Below are positions 11,263 to 23,375 of a DNA stretch of 64,000 nucleotides, one piece after another. Position 1 is the stretch's first letter. Every line of letters starts with the position of its first letter. Where the stretch lies: assembly GCA_028095005.1 (NCBI GenBank), contig CM051462.1, positions 117,232,752 to 117,296,751 on the forward strand, given 5' to 3'. The stretch comes from Rhynchospora pubera. Taxonomy: Eukaryota; Streptophyta; Magnoliopsida; Poales; Cyperaceae. The position numbers and the translations under genes are program-made. The notes below the pieces were generated by a model. That model made no database searches. It saw nothing but the letters and a program-made list of their open reading frames with translations, and was not told the origin of the DNA.

Positions 11263-11655
11263 CCTCACAATGCTTATGGGGCTCGGGTGCTTCCATGGAG
11301 TCTGCTATTTCCACGAGTTGAATTGACATCCTTGGCCCCAACATAAATTCAATTGCAACTTTCTCACACCGGCTCTTCAAGGTCGGCATCCTGCACTGTT
11401 CTGTCCATCAGATCTAATTTCTAGGCCTTGGGAGGATATGTAATGGTAAAGAGAACATACTGCAAGCAAATGGGTTTCACCTACACAAATTGAAGTGGCT
11501 TGCTTAATGCCAAGCAAACGAGACACAGAAGGAACTCTTTATTTTTCTTTCCATCCCACATGAATACATTTCCTGTTGTGGTTACTGCAGCTTTCCAGTG
11601 CTTGCTAGCTGAGATGCTCACGACATTCCTTCCACACATTGAATAAAGCTGCACC
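11263..11655 (-). pseudogene. Fragment of plant ankyrin/RCC1 (IBTK-like) protein gene
   Basis: Minus-strand translation gives LYSMCGRNVVSISASKHW, then KAAVTTTGNVFMWDGKK; after a frame change VSRLLGIKQATSICVGETHL and LAVCSLYH. A jump follows to PTLKSRCEKVAIEF and SIQLVEIADSMEA ending in KHCE before a GT. These match, in order, the last RCC1 blade and the segment before the C-terminal part of plant proteins that combine ankyrin repeats with RCC1 repeats. A frameshift, an internal deletion between the two blocks, and the lack of the rest of the gene mark it as a pseudogene. Identity comes from my knowledge of the family. Confidence 0.7.
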
Positions 11656-12399
11656 AAACAAAATTTATTTTGGATGAACCACCAATTTCACAACTCGCCA
11701 AATCTATCACAAAATTACAAAATAGCACTAGAGGACAGCAATTACATTTCTTCTTTTTGAATGTACAAGTACAACATTACAAATTGAATGTTTCAAAAAT
11801 AATCGAGTCTTGTTTTCATCCAATCTCAACAACTGAGTTTATCTTGTAAGAGAGTCCAAAAGGTTATTCAGATTTCAATAGTCACAAGTAAAATAAATTG
11901 TTTAAAAATAAAATTTGCACAAAAGAAGGAATAATTAAAGCACGTTATTTTCTAGTGCTGGCATAGTTCGGTTTTGATTTGGAGCTCCAGTATGGACCGC
12001 TCTGGAGCATTATCTTCAGGTCCGGCAGCATCGGAGCCGCCGTAACGACAGGATACGCGTCGGAGGATCTCAGCGAAGGCACTGAGAATCCGCTCCTCCG
12101 GTTCTCCCACGGCATTGAAACCCTCGTCTCTTTTTCTCTCACTTTCGATCTCTCTCTCTCTGGCAGGGGCTAGGATCGGAAGAGAGAGGATTTTGAAGCG
12201 ACTTCAATAGAATAGATAAGAGGAGAGGCGGAGAGAGGCCTTTTCTCCCGCTTTCGACCTCTCTCTGCCAGCAGCTAGGTTTGGAGGAGAGCGAATTCAG
12301 TAGATGAGATATACACCCTTTAGCTTTTTGGAGGAGAAATTTTTGGAGAGAGTTGGCGGAGCCGGAGGATTCTACATTTCTACACAATAATCGCCAGCG
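11656..12399. other. Intergenic; GC-richer stretch with possible decayed 5' exon
   Basis: At 11945-12142 a minus-strand frame begins ATGCCGTGGGAGAACC after a purine-rich leader (GAGAGAGAT...) and runs to a stop. It could be a first exon and 5' UTR, perhaps of the neighbouring pseudogene, but shows no similarity I recognise. The plus strand is open here too. I make no gene call. Confidence 0.3.
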
Positions 12400-12409
12400 T
12401 GCTGTAGTG

Positions 12410-12825
12410 CGATTCACATCCTCTACAGCCGACTGTCTTTGGCTGTACTGTCCAGCCAAGTAATTTTAAAAAATTTAAAAATTTAAATATTAAATTTAAA
12501 CCGTTGATCTTGTTTAATTTTACGGGCGATAAATTTTTATATAAGTTTTATAAAATTTAAACTTATTTTGATACTAGATCAAATGGTTAACAAATAAACG
12601 AATATGGTTAACTATCACTGATTAATTCTAATGCGTTCATAATTTCATCATTTAATCAAGTATCAAATCGACTTCAAATTTTATAAAACTTACGTAAAAT
12701 ACATCGTTCATAAATTTGAACAAAATCAATGGTTTCGATTTAATATTTAAATTTTTAAATATTTAAAAAAACCATCTCAGCTGGATGGTACAGCCAAGCT
12801 CCTCGGCTGTAGAGGATGTGGATCC
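12410..12825. mobile_element. MITE with full-length inverted repeat (MULE type)
   Basis: Flanked by the 10 bp direct repeat TGCTGTAGTG (12400-12409 and 12826-12835). Ends are inverted copies: CACATCCTCTACAGCCGA and TTGGCTGTACTGTCCAGC on the left match the reverse of the right end. The inverted similarity continues inwards (GTTTTATAAAATTTAAA) so the whole element could fold into one long hairpin. The 9-10 bp target duplication suggests a Mutator-derived MITE. Confidence 0.85.
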
Positions 12826-12835
12826 TGCTGTAGTG

Positions 12836-13829
12836 ATAGTCTAAAAATCCTTGGGCTTGGCTCGTCTTTGGAAGACCGTCCTAAAATCTGGACCAGACCG
12901 GTCTTTCGAAGGGCTTTTCGATGGACAAGGGTCTAGAAGGGCCGGATTTTGGAAGGACCGGGTCTAATTTTTTTCAAAGACGGATGTTGAAGGGCGGGGT
13001 TTTGAAGGGCCGGATCCAACCTAATAGTTCAATAGTAGTGGCTATTTGATCATGATGGAACGACAGAGATTAAAAAACTACTAAAAAATTAAATGTTGGT
13101 ATTATTTTAGAAGGACTAGAAGGGCCAAGAACCTATAAGAACCGGATTTTCGAAGAGCCGGTCTCATGTTTCAAAAAACAAACCCGTCCCATCTCGATCA
13201 TTTTTCTTAACCCGGTCCGATCCGGCGCTTCTACCAAACCCGTCAAGTCCGGTCTTTTGAAATCCGACCCGGCCCTTTTTACTTTCACTAGCGTGTTGTT
13301 CGACATAATGACAATTTTGTCCTTCCACCAAACATTTTCAGTTTAACTTAACGGAGACATATAAGATCAAAATTAATTCATAGCCGTCAGATCTGCTAAT
13401 AATTGACGGTCAATATTTACATTAGAATTTTCCTTTTCTTTTTCGTGGTTGCGTGGATTTAGGAATGAGGTAGAAATAAGCGGTGATCTAACAACGCGGA
13501 AAATAAAGGAAGTTTCCGAATTAAAAAAAATAAAAGAAACCCTAGACTTGCCTAATTTAAAGAAACTTGACTGGACTCGGTTCACGGATCTTAAGCCGAC
13601 GCAATATATGGACCCCGCTGTTCAGAGAGTTTTCTTCTTCTATACGGTCATACGGATGTAGTTTGGATTTTTTTTCGAAGGAATTTTATTACCGTTAAGT
13701 CCCCGTTAATATTGGAGTGAAAAAAAGAAGAAGACTAGAAGAGTGTGGTCTGTGGAGGCGGGATTTGTTCCGCGTACCCGAAATATGTTACTATGAGTGG
13801 CTACTATAGGTCCACGCAAGATGCACATA
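12836..13829. other. Intergenic with GGCCGG-rich degenerate repeat
   Basis: Between 12850 and 13290, motifs such as GAAGGGCCGGATTTTG, GACCGGTCTTTCGAAGGGC and, in inverse, CCGGTCTTTTGAAATCC recur, giving a loose fold-back repeat. At 13449-13661 is a 70-codon plus-strand ORF without recognised similarity. No gene call. Confidence 0.4.
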
Positions 13830-13837
13830 TTTGGGTG

Positions 13838-13998
13838 CAGGGGCGGATCTACCACCGGGGCGGGTGGGGCTAGAGCCCTTGGAGCCCCCCTTTAGCCCCA
13901 GCTAATTTTTTCTGTCATTGGAGCACTCAAAAGTGGGACTGAAGACTTAAACAGAGATTGTCAGACCCACCTAGATATTTTTTCTAGATCCGCCACTG
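13838..13998. mobile_element. hAT-type MITE, 161 bp
   Basis: Exact 8 bp target duplication TTTGGGTG at 13830-13837 and 13999-14006. Termini CAGGGGCGGATCTA and, inverted, CAGTGGCGGATCTA are typical of hAT ends (CAG(T/G)G...). GC-rich interior, no coding capacity. Confidence 0.9.
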
Positions 13999-14006
13999 TT
14001 TGGGTG

Positions 14007-15317
14007 CACTATAATTAAGCAAGCTGAACAAAACACTAACCGGGGACAAATTATAAGTGGCAACAGCCTGCCATCCCCACCCAGTCTACAAACTCAAGGA
14101 ACTTATTTTAGATATATATTGACGTTTTTTAAATGAATAATAAAAGGGGTACTATTATAGCTTACAAACTTTATAAGTTTGTCTAATTTTTTAAATGTGC
14201 GTCTCTTGATATATAATGCATATATAATAAATTCGTATAATTTAAACATAAAAAGAAAGAAAAATTGAGCTATTTTCATCACAATGAATGTTTGAATTGG
14301 CTGAATACAAGTAATTTCATGCGTTTAAAAATTAAGCACGATATTATTAATTTTTAAGACTAAAATATTTATGTCATCACATTATTAGATTAAAATTAGA
14401 GAAATGCTACTACAAAATTATAGTATTAGATTTATACCAGTATTTTTTTTTCCAAAAACGTAGTTAATATATCACTCTCAAATCCAACAGTATTTTTAAA
14501 TTTTTCTAAAATACCATCATTAGATATTTAGCTTATACCAAAAAGGGGAAAAACTAAAGGAAGAAAGAATTTAAAATGAAATTTAAGTAAAAGTGTTACC
14601 CAATAATTTTAAACATTTTTAGTGCTCTTTTTTTTTGTGTGGGTGTATTTTACTTTTCTTCTAATACGAAAAGTGGCATAACGCTCCTTTATTTATTTCT
14701 AAAAAAAATTAACGGGAAAAAAACTGTCAATATAGATCCACTTTTATTTAACAAACATATGATAAGCGAAAGTTCTTTTATTTTCTTACCAAATTTTATT
14801 ATATAGCAAAAAGATGTCGTAATTATCTATAATTTAACAGTTTATCGCATGTTTAAATATGTTATTGTTAATTATTACTAATTATTTCTTTGACCGAGGC
14901 ATATCTCGAATTTTAATTATTCATATTTGGCATATTAAAAATAGTGTAATTTTTCAATTGTCCGACGACATAAAGCTAATTTATATTATGCTACATATAA
15001 AAATAATAACTAGTAAATAAATACGGAAGGAAGAATAGGAATATCATCAACTTTTTTTCATTATCCCAGACTGTGGGCAACCGAGTAAGGATGGTTGAAT
15101 TAGAAGGAAAATAATAGCATCATTGAATGACAAAAATAAAAGAGGGGAAAAAAATAACATTGCAAAATATTCCAAAGTATCATTACCATATCTCAATTCT
15201 CACCAGCTGTTTAAAGTATGTCGAATATTTTAGGAAATATTTTCTTTAATAGCTAGGAAGAAATTATCAGGACATATTTAATAATGTTAACTTCCTGTTT
15301 TAGAAATTCTTTGTTGT
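14007..15317. other. Intergenic and IFRD upstream region
   Basis: AT-rich, no gene seen. From about 15110 the sequence is shared with the region before the second IFRD copy (22840 onward). Confidence 0.45.
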
Positions 15318-15325
15318 TATAAATA
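15318..15325 (+). promoter_or_regulatory. TATA box of IFRD gene
   Basis: TATAAATA about 140 bases before the ATG, followed by a CT-rich leader. It is conserved in the truncated copy at 23252-23259. Confidence 0.55.
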
Positions 15326-15463
15326 AAGGACATTGCATTGAACTGCAGCAATTGTTCGAAAGAGCTCTTCTGCCTCTTCTCTTTTTTTCTGATCTCTCGT
15401 CTCGCCGGTGCTGTTCTTGCTTTTTGGAGAATTTTTTTTGTTTCGTGCTGTTTCTCGATCGCC

Positions 15464-18400
15464 ATGGCGAAAGGTACTTTTAATGAACTTTGTTTTCAAT
15501 GTGTCCAGTAGGGTTTGATACTTGACACGGGAATTTAAATTACATTGTAACAAATAAATTTTTTGCTTTGAGATTAGTTTTGGGTGTCCTTATATTTAGA
15601 TTAGAAGAATTTCTGTTCTATAACCAAGCAATTTGGCATGATATGCGCCTGATTATTTCCTACAACTCATAATAATGTTAGGCATTTCCATGAAACCTTA
15701 AAACTATACAGAGCAAAGCAAGTGCAGTACTAATTTGAACCTATTTTAATGATTAATTGTCATAAGTGATACATACTTCGGAATCCATAGGATTTTCTTT
15801 ATCTTAGTTTTCTTGTTAGATGAACTGTAAAATTGGGGTTAGACGTTAATAGCAAAGGTCTAGGGGTTCTTTTTGGGCCTAAAGTTGGTATTTAAATTTA
15901 AGGCTAATTTCTTTGAATTCACATAAATCAGTGCTTGATTTCATCTTTTTAAATCTTACGAAATTAAATAATTAATGACGATACAATGTTCAGGAGTATG
16001 TTTAAGTAACTGATGCATCTTTCATTGGAATATTCCCATCTCAACAGTATATAGCTAATCATTGGTCGGAAAACTACCAGATCATATGTTTTATATTTTT
16101 GTCCTACTCTCCTATCTCGAAACTTAATTGTTATCGACATTAGCTACCATAGAGAAACAAGAAACTCCAACTTATATGCTAATAATAAATTTACCTTTTC
16201 AAAATATTAACAAGATTTCTTTTCTTTTTTTTTTCTTTTGCTGAACCGAATTTTTCTTTGGTTGAAGCGGATTTTTAAGACTGGACCATTTTTTTTTATG
16301 TGGAAGTAAAAAAAAAAAACAACTTAAACCAGTCAGTTCGGTCCACCGAGTTTTTTTCAATTTAACATGCTCAGATTCAGAATAGTTAACACTTCCGATT
16401 TTTGTTTATTAGACTTTGATTTTTTTTTCTTTTGTCAGGATATAAAAAGAAAAAAGGATGCTGGTGCCCTTCCGATTTCGACAATAGCACTGCCATGTCT
16501 GACTCCACATCTGTTGACATAAATGAAGATTTCATATTTGATACTCCTCTGGACGAACTCGTTGACAACCTTTATGCAAAAAGGTACCTTTATTAGCATT
16601 TTTTGGTTTCCTTGGACAATAGATACTATTTTCATTAGTTTGTTTGTTCTACAATGTGGTTATATATATCTCTTATTAATTTTCCATGAAGGAGCGTAAG
16701 GAGAGAGAATGCATTAGTGGAACTTGTTGATTCCTTTGAAAGCGATGATCTCCTCTCCTTTGTAGAAAACCAGTGAGTTATCAGTTTCTTTTGTTTGTAC
16801 CTTACTAAAAAATAAAAATCTCACATTTGTCAAAATTGATAATTCTTTTTATGGTTTTATGTGTAAGTTTTCGTTATTGTGTATATATGTATACATTCTC
16901 TCAGCAGTAGAGATAAAATCCTCAAAGTTATGCTGATAATCTTTGTATTATGTTAGATATATCACCATATCTTACTTATTCATCAATTCAATAAAGAAGG
17001 GAATGACTAAGGAGACCAATCTGGCTTGCCGTGCTATTGGTATGAATGTCTATAACTATACTGTATTTTTTTCATTTGGATGTTTTCTACTTATCACCTT
17101 AATTTGTAGCTTTAACTATTTATATTGCTTTGCCTTTTTTTCACTTGGAAGGTTTATTGTCTTTTACCGTGGGTGGTGGGACCGGCTCACATGAAATCAT
17201 GAATGAGGCACTTCCGCAACTTTGTAAAATACTATCTGGGTCCGATCAGTCCAAAATACCAGCAGTATGTTAACTTAAGACTTTTGTTTTATCATTTTCT
17301 TTTTTCAAGTGCAAGTCAGTTATATACTATCACGGTATCACATGATATCCATAGCCAATTTTGGATGTAGATATTCTAAGATTATAAGTATATTAATTTC
17401 AAGTTAATTTCATTTTCAGGTGGTTAAATGCATAGGCCTTTTGGCCTTTCTCGGTGCAGATGATTTGGATGAGACTGAAGTGGCTTTGGAAGCCATTTGG
17501 AAAATTATACAACCTAAATCTGGAAACAATGTAGGTGAACTTTAACTCTTAAGAACTTTTATCATGTTTGTTTCGTTTTTTCCCTAACATATTCAAATCA
17601 CTATATAATTTTTCTCATTTTTAGGTTACAACTGTGAAATACGAACCTCCTGTAGTGGTTGCGGCCATAACTGCCTGGACATTTCTTCTCACGACAATTA
17701 GTACCTGGAGAATAAATCAAGAGAATTGGACAAAGTATGTGAAAAATAATTATGTACCACTTATTAATTAGGTTTGGTAAACTTCATCTGAGCCCCATAT
17801 TTTTATCAGGTATATATCAGACCTTTCTAATCTCTTGGAAGCGGACGACCGGACCGTGCGTATGGCAGCTGGTGAAGCCATAGCGCTATTTTTTGAGCTA
17901 AAATTATTTGATGTGAAACCAGCTGAGGAAGACGCTAAGTATTTCCAACGCTTGACATACATGAATAATATGAAGGCCAAGGTTACAGCTCAGATTGACG
18001 CTCTTTCTTGCGAGGCTAGCCATAAAGGGGCTAATAAGAAGAATCTCAGTGCACAGCGGGAACTCTTTGGCAATATTTGGGACTATGTCATGGTAAATAT
18101 TTTCCCCAATTAGAGAATAATTTTCAGCCAATACTTTTGAATCATTTTTCTCACTTTTCATTTTGAAATTTCTACGCTTGGTATCGGTAGAATGGCGGGG
18201 ACATAGAAGAGACTGTAAAAATGTCAAGTAGAGGAACAATACTGTGCGTATCATCATGGGCCGAGTTAATTCAGGTTTGATAAAGCACTATTAAATGGTT
18301 ACAACTTAGAATTATTTCTGTCATTTATTTTTTTATTTAATTTCGCCTATTAAATTTGCAGCTCAATTTCATAAAGCACTTTCTACGGAAGGGATTCCAC

Positions 18401-20400
18401 CAGCATGCTCAGGTACATTACACTTGGTCTTTTGTGATTAAGAATTTAAAGATAGTTTATCTATTGATTATTGTTTATATTTTTTTTTCCTGACTGAGGA
18501 AATGCTTTTATATGCACAGTACAATCCTCTTATGCGTGAGATTTTCACATTTGACGAAGACGAAATAGAATATCTTCCTAACCGTGTTAAGGTTTGATTT
18601 TGTTTACAATTCCAACAATTCTTTCCTGTGTTTGTATTGTTACTTGGATGAAAGACGAGAATTTATTGACAGTCAAATTTACCCAAGACATCTAATAAGA
18701 GAATAATTGAAAAACGAAAAAAAAATTAATTTGTTCTTTATATTTTAGACAAGACATGAGAATTACTTGAGCCACCAATCAAGCACCACCAAAACTTAAC
18801 ATATTGATTTTTCATAGGGAAAATTTTTTCAATACCCCTCAGAACTGAGGAAATACAAGATTTGCCCTCCGAAAGTTCAAATTCCTAATTTTGCCCCCCC
18901 CGAATTTCAGACGCCTTCTCTATTTACCCCTCTACCATATTTTCTAATATAAATAAGATTAAAATAATAAAATTGAAAATTTATGACCCTTTTACCCTTG
19001 TTCGAATCCAACCACAATTTGATTAAACAAGACTCGACTCAACCTAGTCCCATTCTTCCTTCTCTCCCGAACCCTTCTTTCTCCTCTCGCACACATGAAC
19101 CTTGCAGATTCTTTCGCCTCTAATGGCACTGACGTCCTTCTCGAAAGCAATCACCTCGAACCCCTTTCTCCTCGCTGCCAATGTTAACACCAAGCCACCA
19201 ATTCCACAGCCAGCGATTAAAATTCTGGGTTTTTTGGGAGTTGCGTCGGCCTTTGTTTCTGCCGGCCAGTGGTAAAACGAACACCACAAATACGGCCAGG
19301 GTTGGCATAACAATAATATCTGTATTATTATTTTGGTCTTTTATCCAAGAGATGACCGTGGAAAAAGGTTGCATGCTGGGCTTCAATTGGTCCTCATCCC
19401 GACCGCTGGTGCAAAATAAAAAATCGAACTTGAAATTCTGCCTTTCGGCAGAGAGAGGTCGGGGAATGGTTGAGAAAGGAGGACGAACTGCATAGCACGA
19501 TATTAAATAATGTTGCTTTCAGAGATGGATTGGGAGTGGAGTATAGTAGTGCCATCGGCCTGGAACTGTCTCAGCCCTCTCTTCTCTGGTTAACAAATCA
19601 TAGCTCCAATCTTAGTTGTCAATAATGGACTAAAAGTTTAGAAAGGGTTAAATGGACTAATTGTTCAGTTTTTTTTTTTCTTTTTACCACGGCACGGAGG
19701 AGCAGGTGGCGGAAGGTTCATGCGTGCGAGAGGAGAAAGATGGATTCGAGAGAGAAGAAAGAATGGGATTGGGTTGAGTCGATTCTTGTGTAATCAATTT
19801 CTGGTTAGATTCAAACAAGGGTAAATGGGTCAAAAAATTTTAGTTTCATTATTTTAATATTATTTATATTAGAAAATATAGCAGAGGGGTAAATAAAGAA
19901 GGTGTCCGAAATTCGAGAGGGCAAAATCAGGAGTTTGAACTTTCGGGGGGTAAATTTTGTATTTCCTCAATTTTGAGGGGTACAGAAAAAATTTTCCCTT
20001 TTTCATATTATTTGATGACTAATTGATTCTCAAATTGCACCAAATTGGATGTACGATATATCTAAGCTACATTCAATTGAAGAAGATCTCTACAATTTTA
20101 TTTCCTCTTGAATGAAATTCTTTACAAAGTACCTTTTTCAATTCCTTCAATTTTCTAAAACATTTTTTTTTAATTTGGATTTATTGCAGAAGATTCATAG
20201 GTCAAAATCGAAGAGGAGACATTATATGCAAATTAAAAAGGAACGTGATATTGCTGAGGTAGATTCTGATTCTCATCACGCAATATTTTTTTCTGTTTTA
20301 TTAATCATTTTTTCCTGTCTTGGTTTAAATTAATGCAAGTAACATTTTGTGCTTCTTACAGGCAAGAAAACAAAGCTTCTTCAATGAGCTAATATACTGA
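15464..20400 (+). CDS. Interferon-related developmental regulator (IFRD) family protein, 13 exons
   Basis: Exons: 15464-15473, 16439-16583, 16692-16772, 16957-17039, 17152-17264, 17420-17530, 17625-17734, 17810-18092, 18191-18274, 18362-18412, 18520-18591, 20190-20258, 20362-20400. All introns are GT..AG and the joined frame is 1251 nt, giving 416 residues. Landmarks of the helical-repeat IFRD N-domain: FDTPLDELVDNLYAKR, NSIKKGMTKETNLACRAIGL, FTVGGGTGSHEIM, VVVAAITAWTFLLTT, EADDRTVRMAAGEAIALFFE. The IFRD C-terminal domain follows: LNFIKHFLRKGFHQHAQYNP, then LMREIF. The N-terminus is shorter than in other plant IFRDs I know. The family is linked to transcriptional co-regulation and, in yeast and animals, to ribosome or stress roles; the plant role is little defined. 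Intron 11 holds a Pack-MULE without harming the frame. Probably functional. Confidence 0.9.
18817..19998. mobile_element. Pack-MULE inside IFRD intron 11
   Basis: Exact 9 bp target duplication TTTTTCATA at 18808-18816 and 19999-20007. TIRs of about 285 bp (18817-19101 and 19715-19998) begin with perfect GGGAAAATTTTTTC and stay similar throughout. The ~610 bp between them is unlike the TIRs and contains a piece of a host gene (zeaxanthin epoxidase, minus strand). No transposase, so it is non-autonomous. Long TIRs, 9 bp duplication and captured gene sequence together define a Pack-MULE. Confidence 0.9.
19104..19555 (-). pseudogene. ZEP: Captured 5' fragment of zeaxanthin epoxidase
   Basis: Minus-strand frame ending near 19104 reads ATPKKPRILIAGCGIGGLVL then TLAARRKGFEVIAFEKDV and SAIRGE. 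This is the start of the FAD-binding Rossmann fold of plant zeaxanthin epoxidase (usual: PKK-RILVAGGGIGGLVFALA, GFDVVVFEKDLSAIRGE). The second glycine of GxGxxG is kept (GCGIGG). Upstream an ATG at 19555-19553 starts MALLYSTPNPSLKATLF, like a chloroplast transit peptide, but a frame change and stops separate it from the Rossmann piece. The match stops at the usual exon end (RGE) and abuts the MULE TIR. Zeaxanthin epoxidase makes violaxanthin in the xanthophyll and ABA pathway; this fragment cannot. Confidence 0.85.
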
Positions 20401-21639
20401 GCAATTAAGCGAGCATTAATTATAGGAAGATACTTGCACAAATTGTTTGATGATCTCTTTGATATATTAGGCGTCATGTAACGTTCATTTCCAATAATTT
20501 TCTTGTAATTTGATTAATTTTCTGCTATATCTCGATGGCGAAATCTGGAAATTCTTAATAACAATAGTTCTCAACATTTTTCTCCGATTTGTGTGTTCTT
20601 GTGTGCTTGGTCTTCATTTGCGTACTATAGATTTTGCATTAATCCTGAATAATATCATTTTATTGATTGAATAAGGTGTCTATGATGCTTTGCCAAGCAC
20701 CTGCAGAACTAAGGCTGCGTCTTGATGTAGAAGAATAAGAGATTATTCTAGATCACCTCTTAGCTCTTATAAAAAAACATTGCAAATAAGTATGGATTAA
20801 AAATATATTTCAAATTCAGAACCATTTTAAAATATTTTAAATTAAATCTAGATAAGTTAAAAATAACACTCAATAATTTAAACAGACTTATCAATCATTT
20901 AGAAATTAGAAATAATATTTTAAATTCTAAACAATTAATATAGTACTTCTATTTGTCAAATTATTCAAATGCACCGTAAAATGCCGAATAATAATTACCG
21001 AAAAATTGTTTGGTTTGCGAGTTGCAAGGAAGGTAAGATCCTTATCTTGGCGGAATATGCCACACGCACAACTCAAAAATAAATTTGCAGAATATTCTTG
21101 ATTCACTGTACTCTTGAATTTTGGGAATACAGTTCAAAACCTCGCCTTTTTCATCTAAGGCCAGGGTAGAACTCGCAGTTCCTTTTGACTTTTGATCCTT
21201 TCTCGTACTAAACGAGGAATTGGAATGATATGCATAAATTGAATTTTTAGCGAAGTTGTTTGTTGCAAGAGCAGCTCCAGTCTCCCGACTGAAAAATTAA
21301 TTAAGAAGATTGCATGTCACCTCCAATATCAACAAGCAAGATACGTCAAAATGATTATACGTCCAATATCTCTGTCTTTTTCTTTTTCCATGGGCACATC
21401 CGTGTCCCAAATGAAACAAAAAATTTCCTTATAATTGAGGTATAATAATTTTCTCAGTTGCCTTCATTATCCCTTTTATATACGTGGCCCTTGCTCCTTT
21501 CTGCTTCTCTCTAAACAAAACTTACAACTAATGACAAAAAAAAAATGTGCTGGATGATAGCACTCAGCCGTCCAAGCACAAAAAATGTACATGGGCAGTT
21601 ATTACGTGGCTACGAAGCAGGTAGCTGAGCCAGAGACAC
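20401..21639. other. IFRD 3' flank and intergenic
   Basis: 3' UTR of IFRD likely to about 20530. The rest is AT-rich without a gene. A CT-containing stretch at 21100-21500 has no recognisable ORF. Confidence 0.45.
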
Positions 21640-22763
21640 GGGGGTGCTTTGTACACTCCAATTTCGACTGGGGGCATTCTCCTAAATTTTTTTGGACGCA
21701 TTTGTCCACGTTAAATAAAGCAAGAGGCTGCATTTTGCTCTTGTAATTATATCTTATAAAATTTTCCTTAACTATTTTTTTCTCTTATATTTAGATAGAA
21801 AGAAATTTTAGGTCAATTATTTAGTTGCCACATTAAGAGCCGATTATAAATCAAGATTTTTCTTAAAATACATCTACACTTTCAAAAAAAATTTGTATTA
21901 TTACGGTAATCTTCATTCTTAAATTGAAGAGACTCGGTACTTTTTTCTTTTTATTTTCTTAAGATAATTCCAAGATTGTAAATATAGTTCATTGCCAATA
22001 AATTCTTAACTTTAAATTATAATAAACCCAAGTAAATAAGATATAGTTAAGAATATTTGCTAGGCACCATAAAAGTAAAAGTCAATGCTATTTAGCCAAA
22101 ATAAGGGTCAATATTGAAACATATCGCTGAATCACATTATCGTGTATCGAATTAGTAATTGACTTATGCATAAAAATTAAATAAAATAAGAAAAGAGAAC
22201 TCAGTTTATTAACTGTGATTTATAAAATTATAAAGTTAAATATTTTAGAAGTATATATTTATAATGATATTTATGTTTTAAGAAGTTATTTATCTTTAAA
22301 TTATTATGACATCATTTTTTTTAAGATCAAAATACTTATGACGTTAATCAGTATTTAACATCGGTACAACCGATTAAACATATAAAATCTCGTGCCCTTT
22401 TCTTGACTGGTTTGATGGTCGGTACAATTTTCAAAACATAAAAAAATTGACAAATATTTGTTATTTTTGAATTAATATTTTCTGTCATAATTGCACTTTT
22501 TTCATGTACAAATATTGTTAGATTCTCGGTGCTTAAATTGGTGTTGCATAAATAAAGAGCCTGACATATCATTTGCGATATTAGAGGACATAAAGATTGG
22601 ATTTTGGAGGTTTCCAAATGAGGTTCAGATGGTGCGAGGGTTATCTGTCAAAAAAATAAAGGAACAAATGAGCAGCTCTTGCTTTATTTAGCGTGGACAA
22701 ATGCGTCCAAAAGAGTTTAGGAGAATGCCCCCAGTCGAAATTGGAGTGCCCAAAGCACCTCCC
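21640..22763. mobile_element. Non-autonomous MULE, 1.1 kb
   Basis: 9 bp target duplication CAGAGACAC at 21631-21639 and 22764-22772. TIRs of about 88 bp (21640-21727, 22676-22763) contain GGTGCTTTG, CACTCCAATTTCGACTGGGG and GCATTTGTCCACG in inverse orientation. The interior is AT-rich and has no recognised coding sequence. Confidence 0.85.
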
Positions 22764-23043
22764 CAGAGACACCAGTTGAACATGAGGAGATCAAGCTACT
22801 TGAAATTTCTAATTCTTTCTACTTCCTAGAGCCTGTTGAGTGTTGAATGACAAAAATAAAAGAGAAAAAAATAGCATGTTGAATTTTCGAAATACTCCAG
22901 ACCAACGATCAGGATTGTTTCCTTTTCTGAGGATCACTTGCAATTATTTGCTTGTCCGTCGGTAAATGTCTCAATTCTCACCAGCTATTTAACGTATGTT
23001 AAATATTTTAGGAAATATTGTTTTTATTAGCCAGCTTACTATT

Positions 23044-23200
23044 GGGAGCGTTTGGATCGTTGGAAGAAAGAAGAAAAAGAAGAAAAAAGAAGAAAAAAAA
23101 TTATAAACAATCCAAACTCTTCACAAAGTTACACATTTTCCAATACTTCTTCCCACTTCTTTCCTTCTTCCCTTCTTCCCACACATATCCAAACGCACCC
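23044..23200. mobile_element. MITE, copy 1 of a three-copy family
   Basis: Ends GGGAGCGTTTGGAT and, inverted, GGGTGCGTTTGGAT, flanked by ATT on both sides (23041-23043, 23201-23203). The core, read on the minus strand, is AATGTGTAACTTTGTGAAGA followed by GTTTGGATTGTTTATAA, shared with the elements at 42449 and 53396. It lies in the duplicated IFRD upstream region, absent from the intact copy. Confidence 0.75.
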
Positions 23201-23251
23201 ATTAGGAAAAAATTGTTCTAATACTTTCTTTTTTTATAAATTATTTGTTGT

Positions 23252-23259
23252 TATAAATA
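23252..23259 (+). promoter_or_regulatory. TATA box of truncated IFRD copy
   Basis: TATAAATA conserved from the intact gene, so this copy may still be transcribed. Confidence 0.45.
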
Positions 23260-23375
23260 AAGGACATTGCATTGAATTGTCATAACTGTTCGAAAGAGCT
23301 CTTCTGCCTCTCCTCTCCTCTTTCTCTCGTGCCAGTTCTTGCCAAATTTCTTTTTGTTTCGTGCTGTTTCTCGCC

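Noticed and set aside
12139..12459. 106-residue minus-strand ORF
   Set aside because: It runs through a GA-rich leader-like stretch into the inverted end of a MITE; no recognisable protein.
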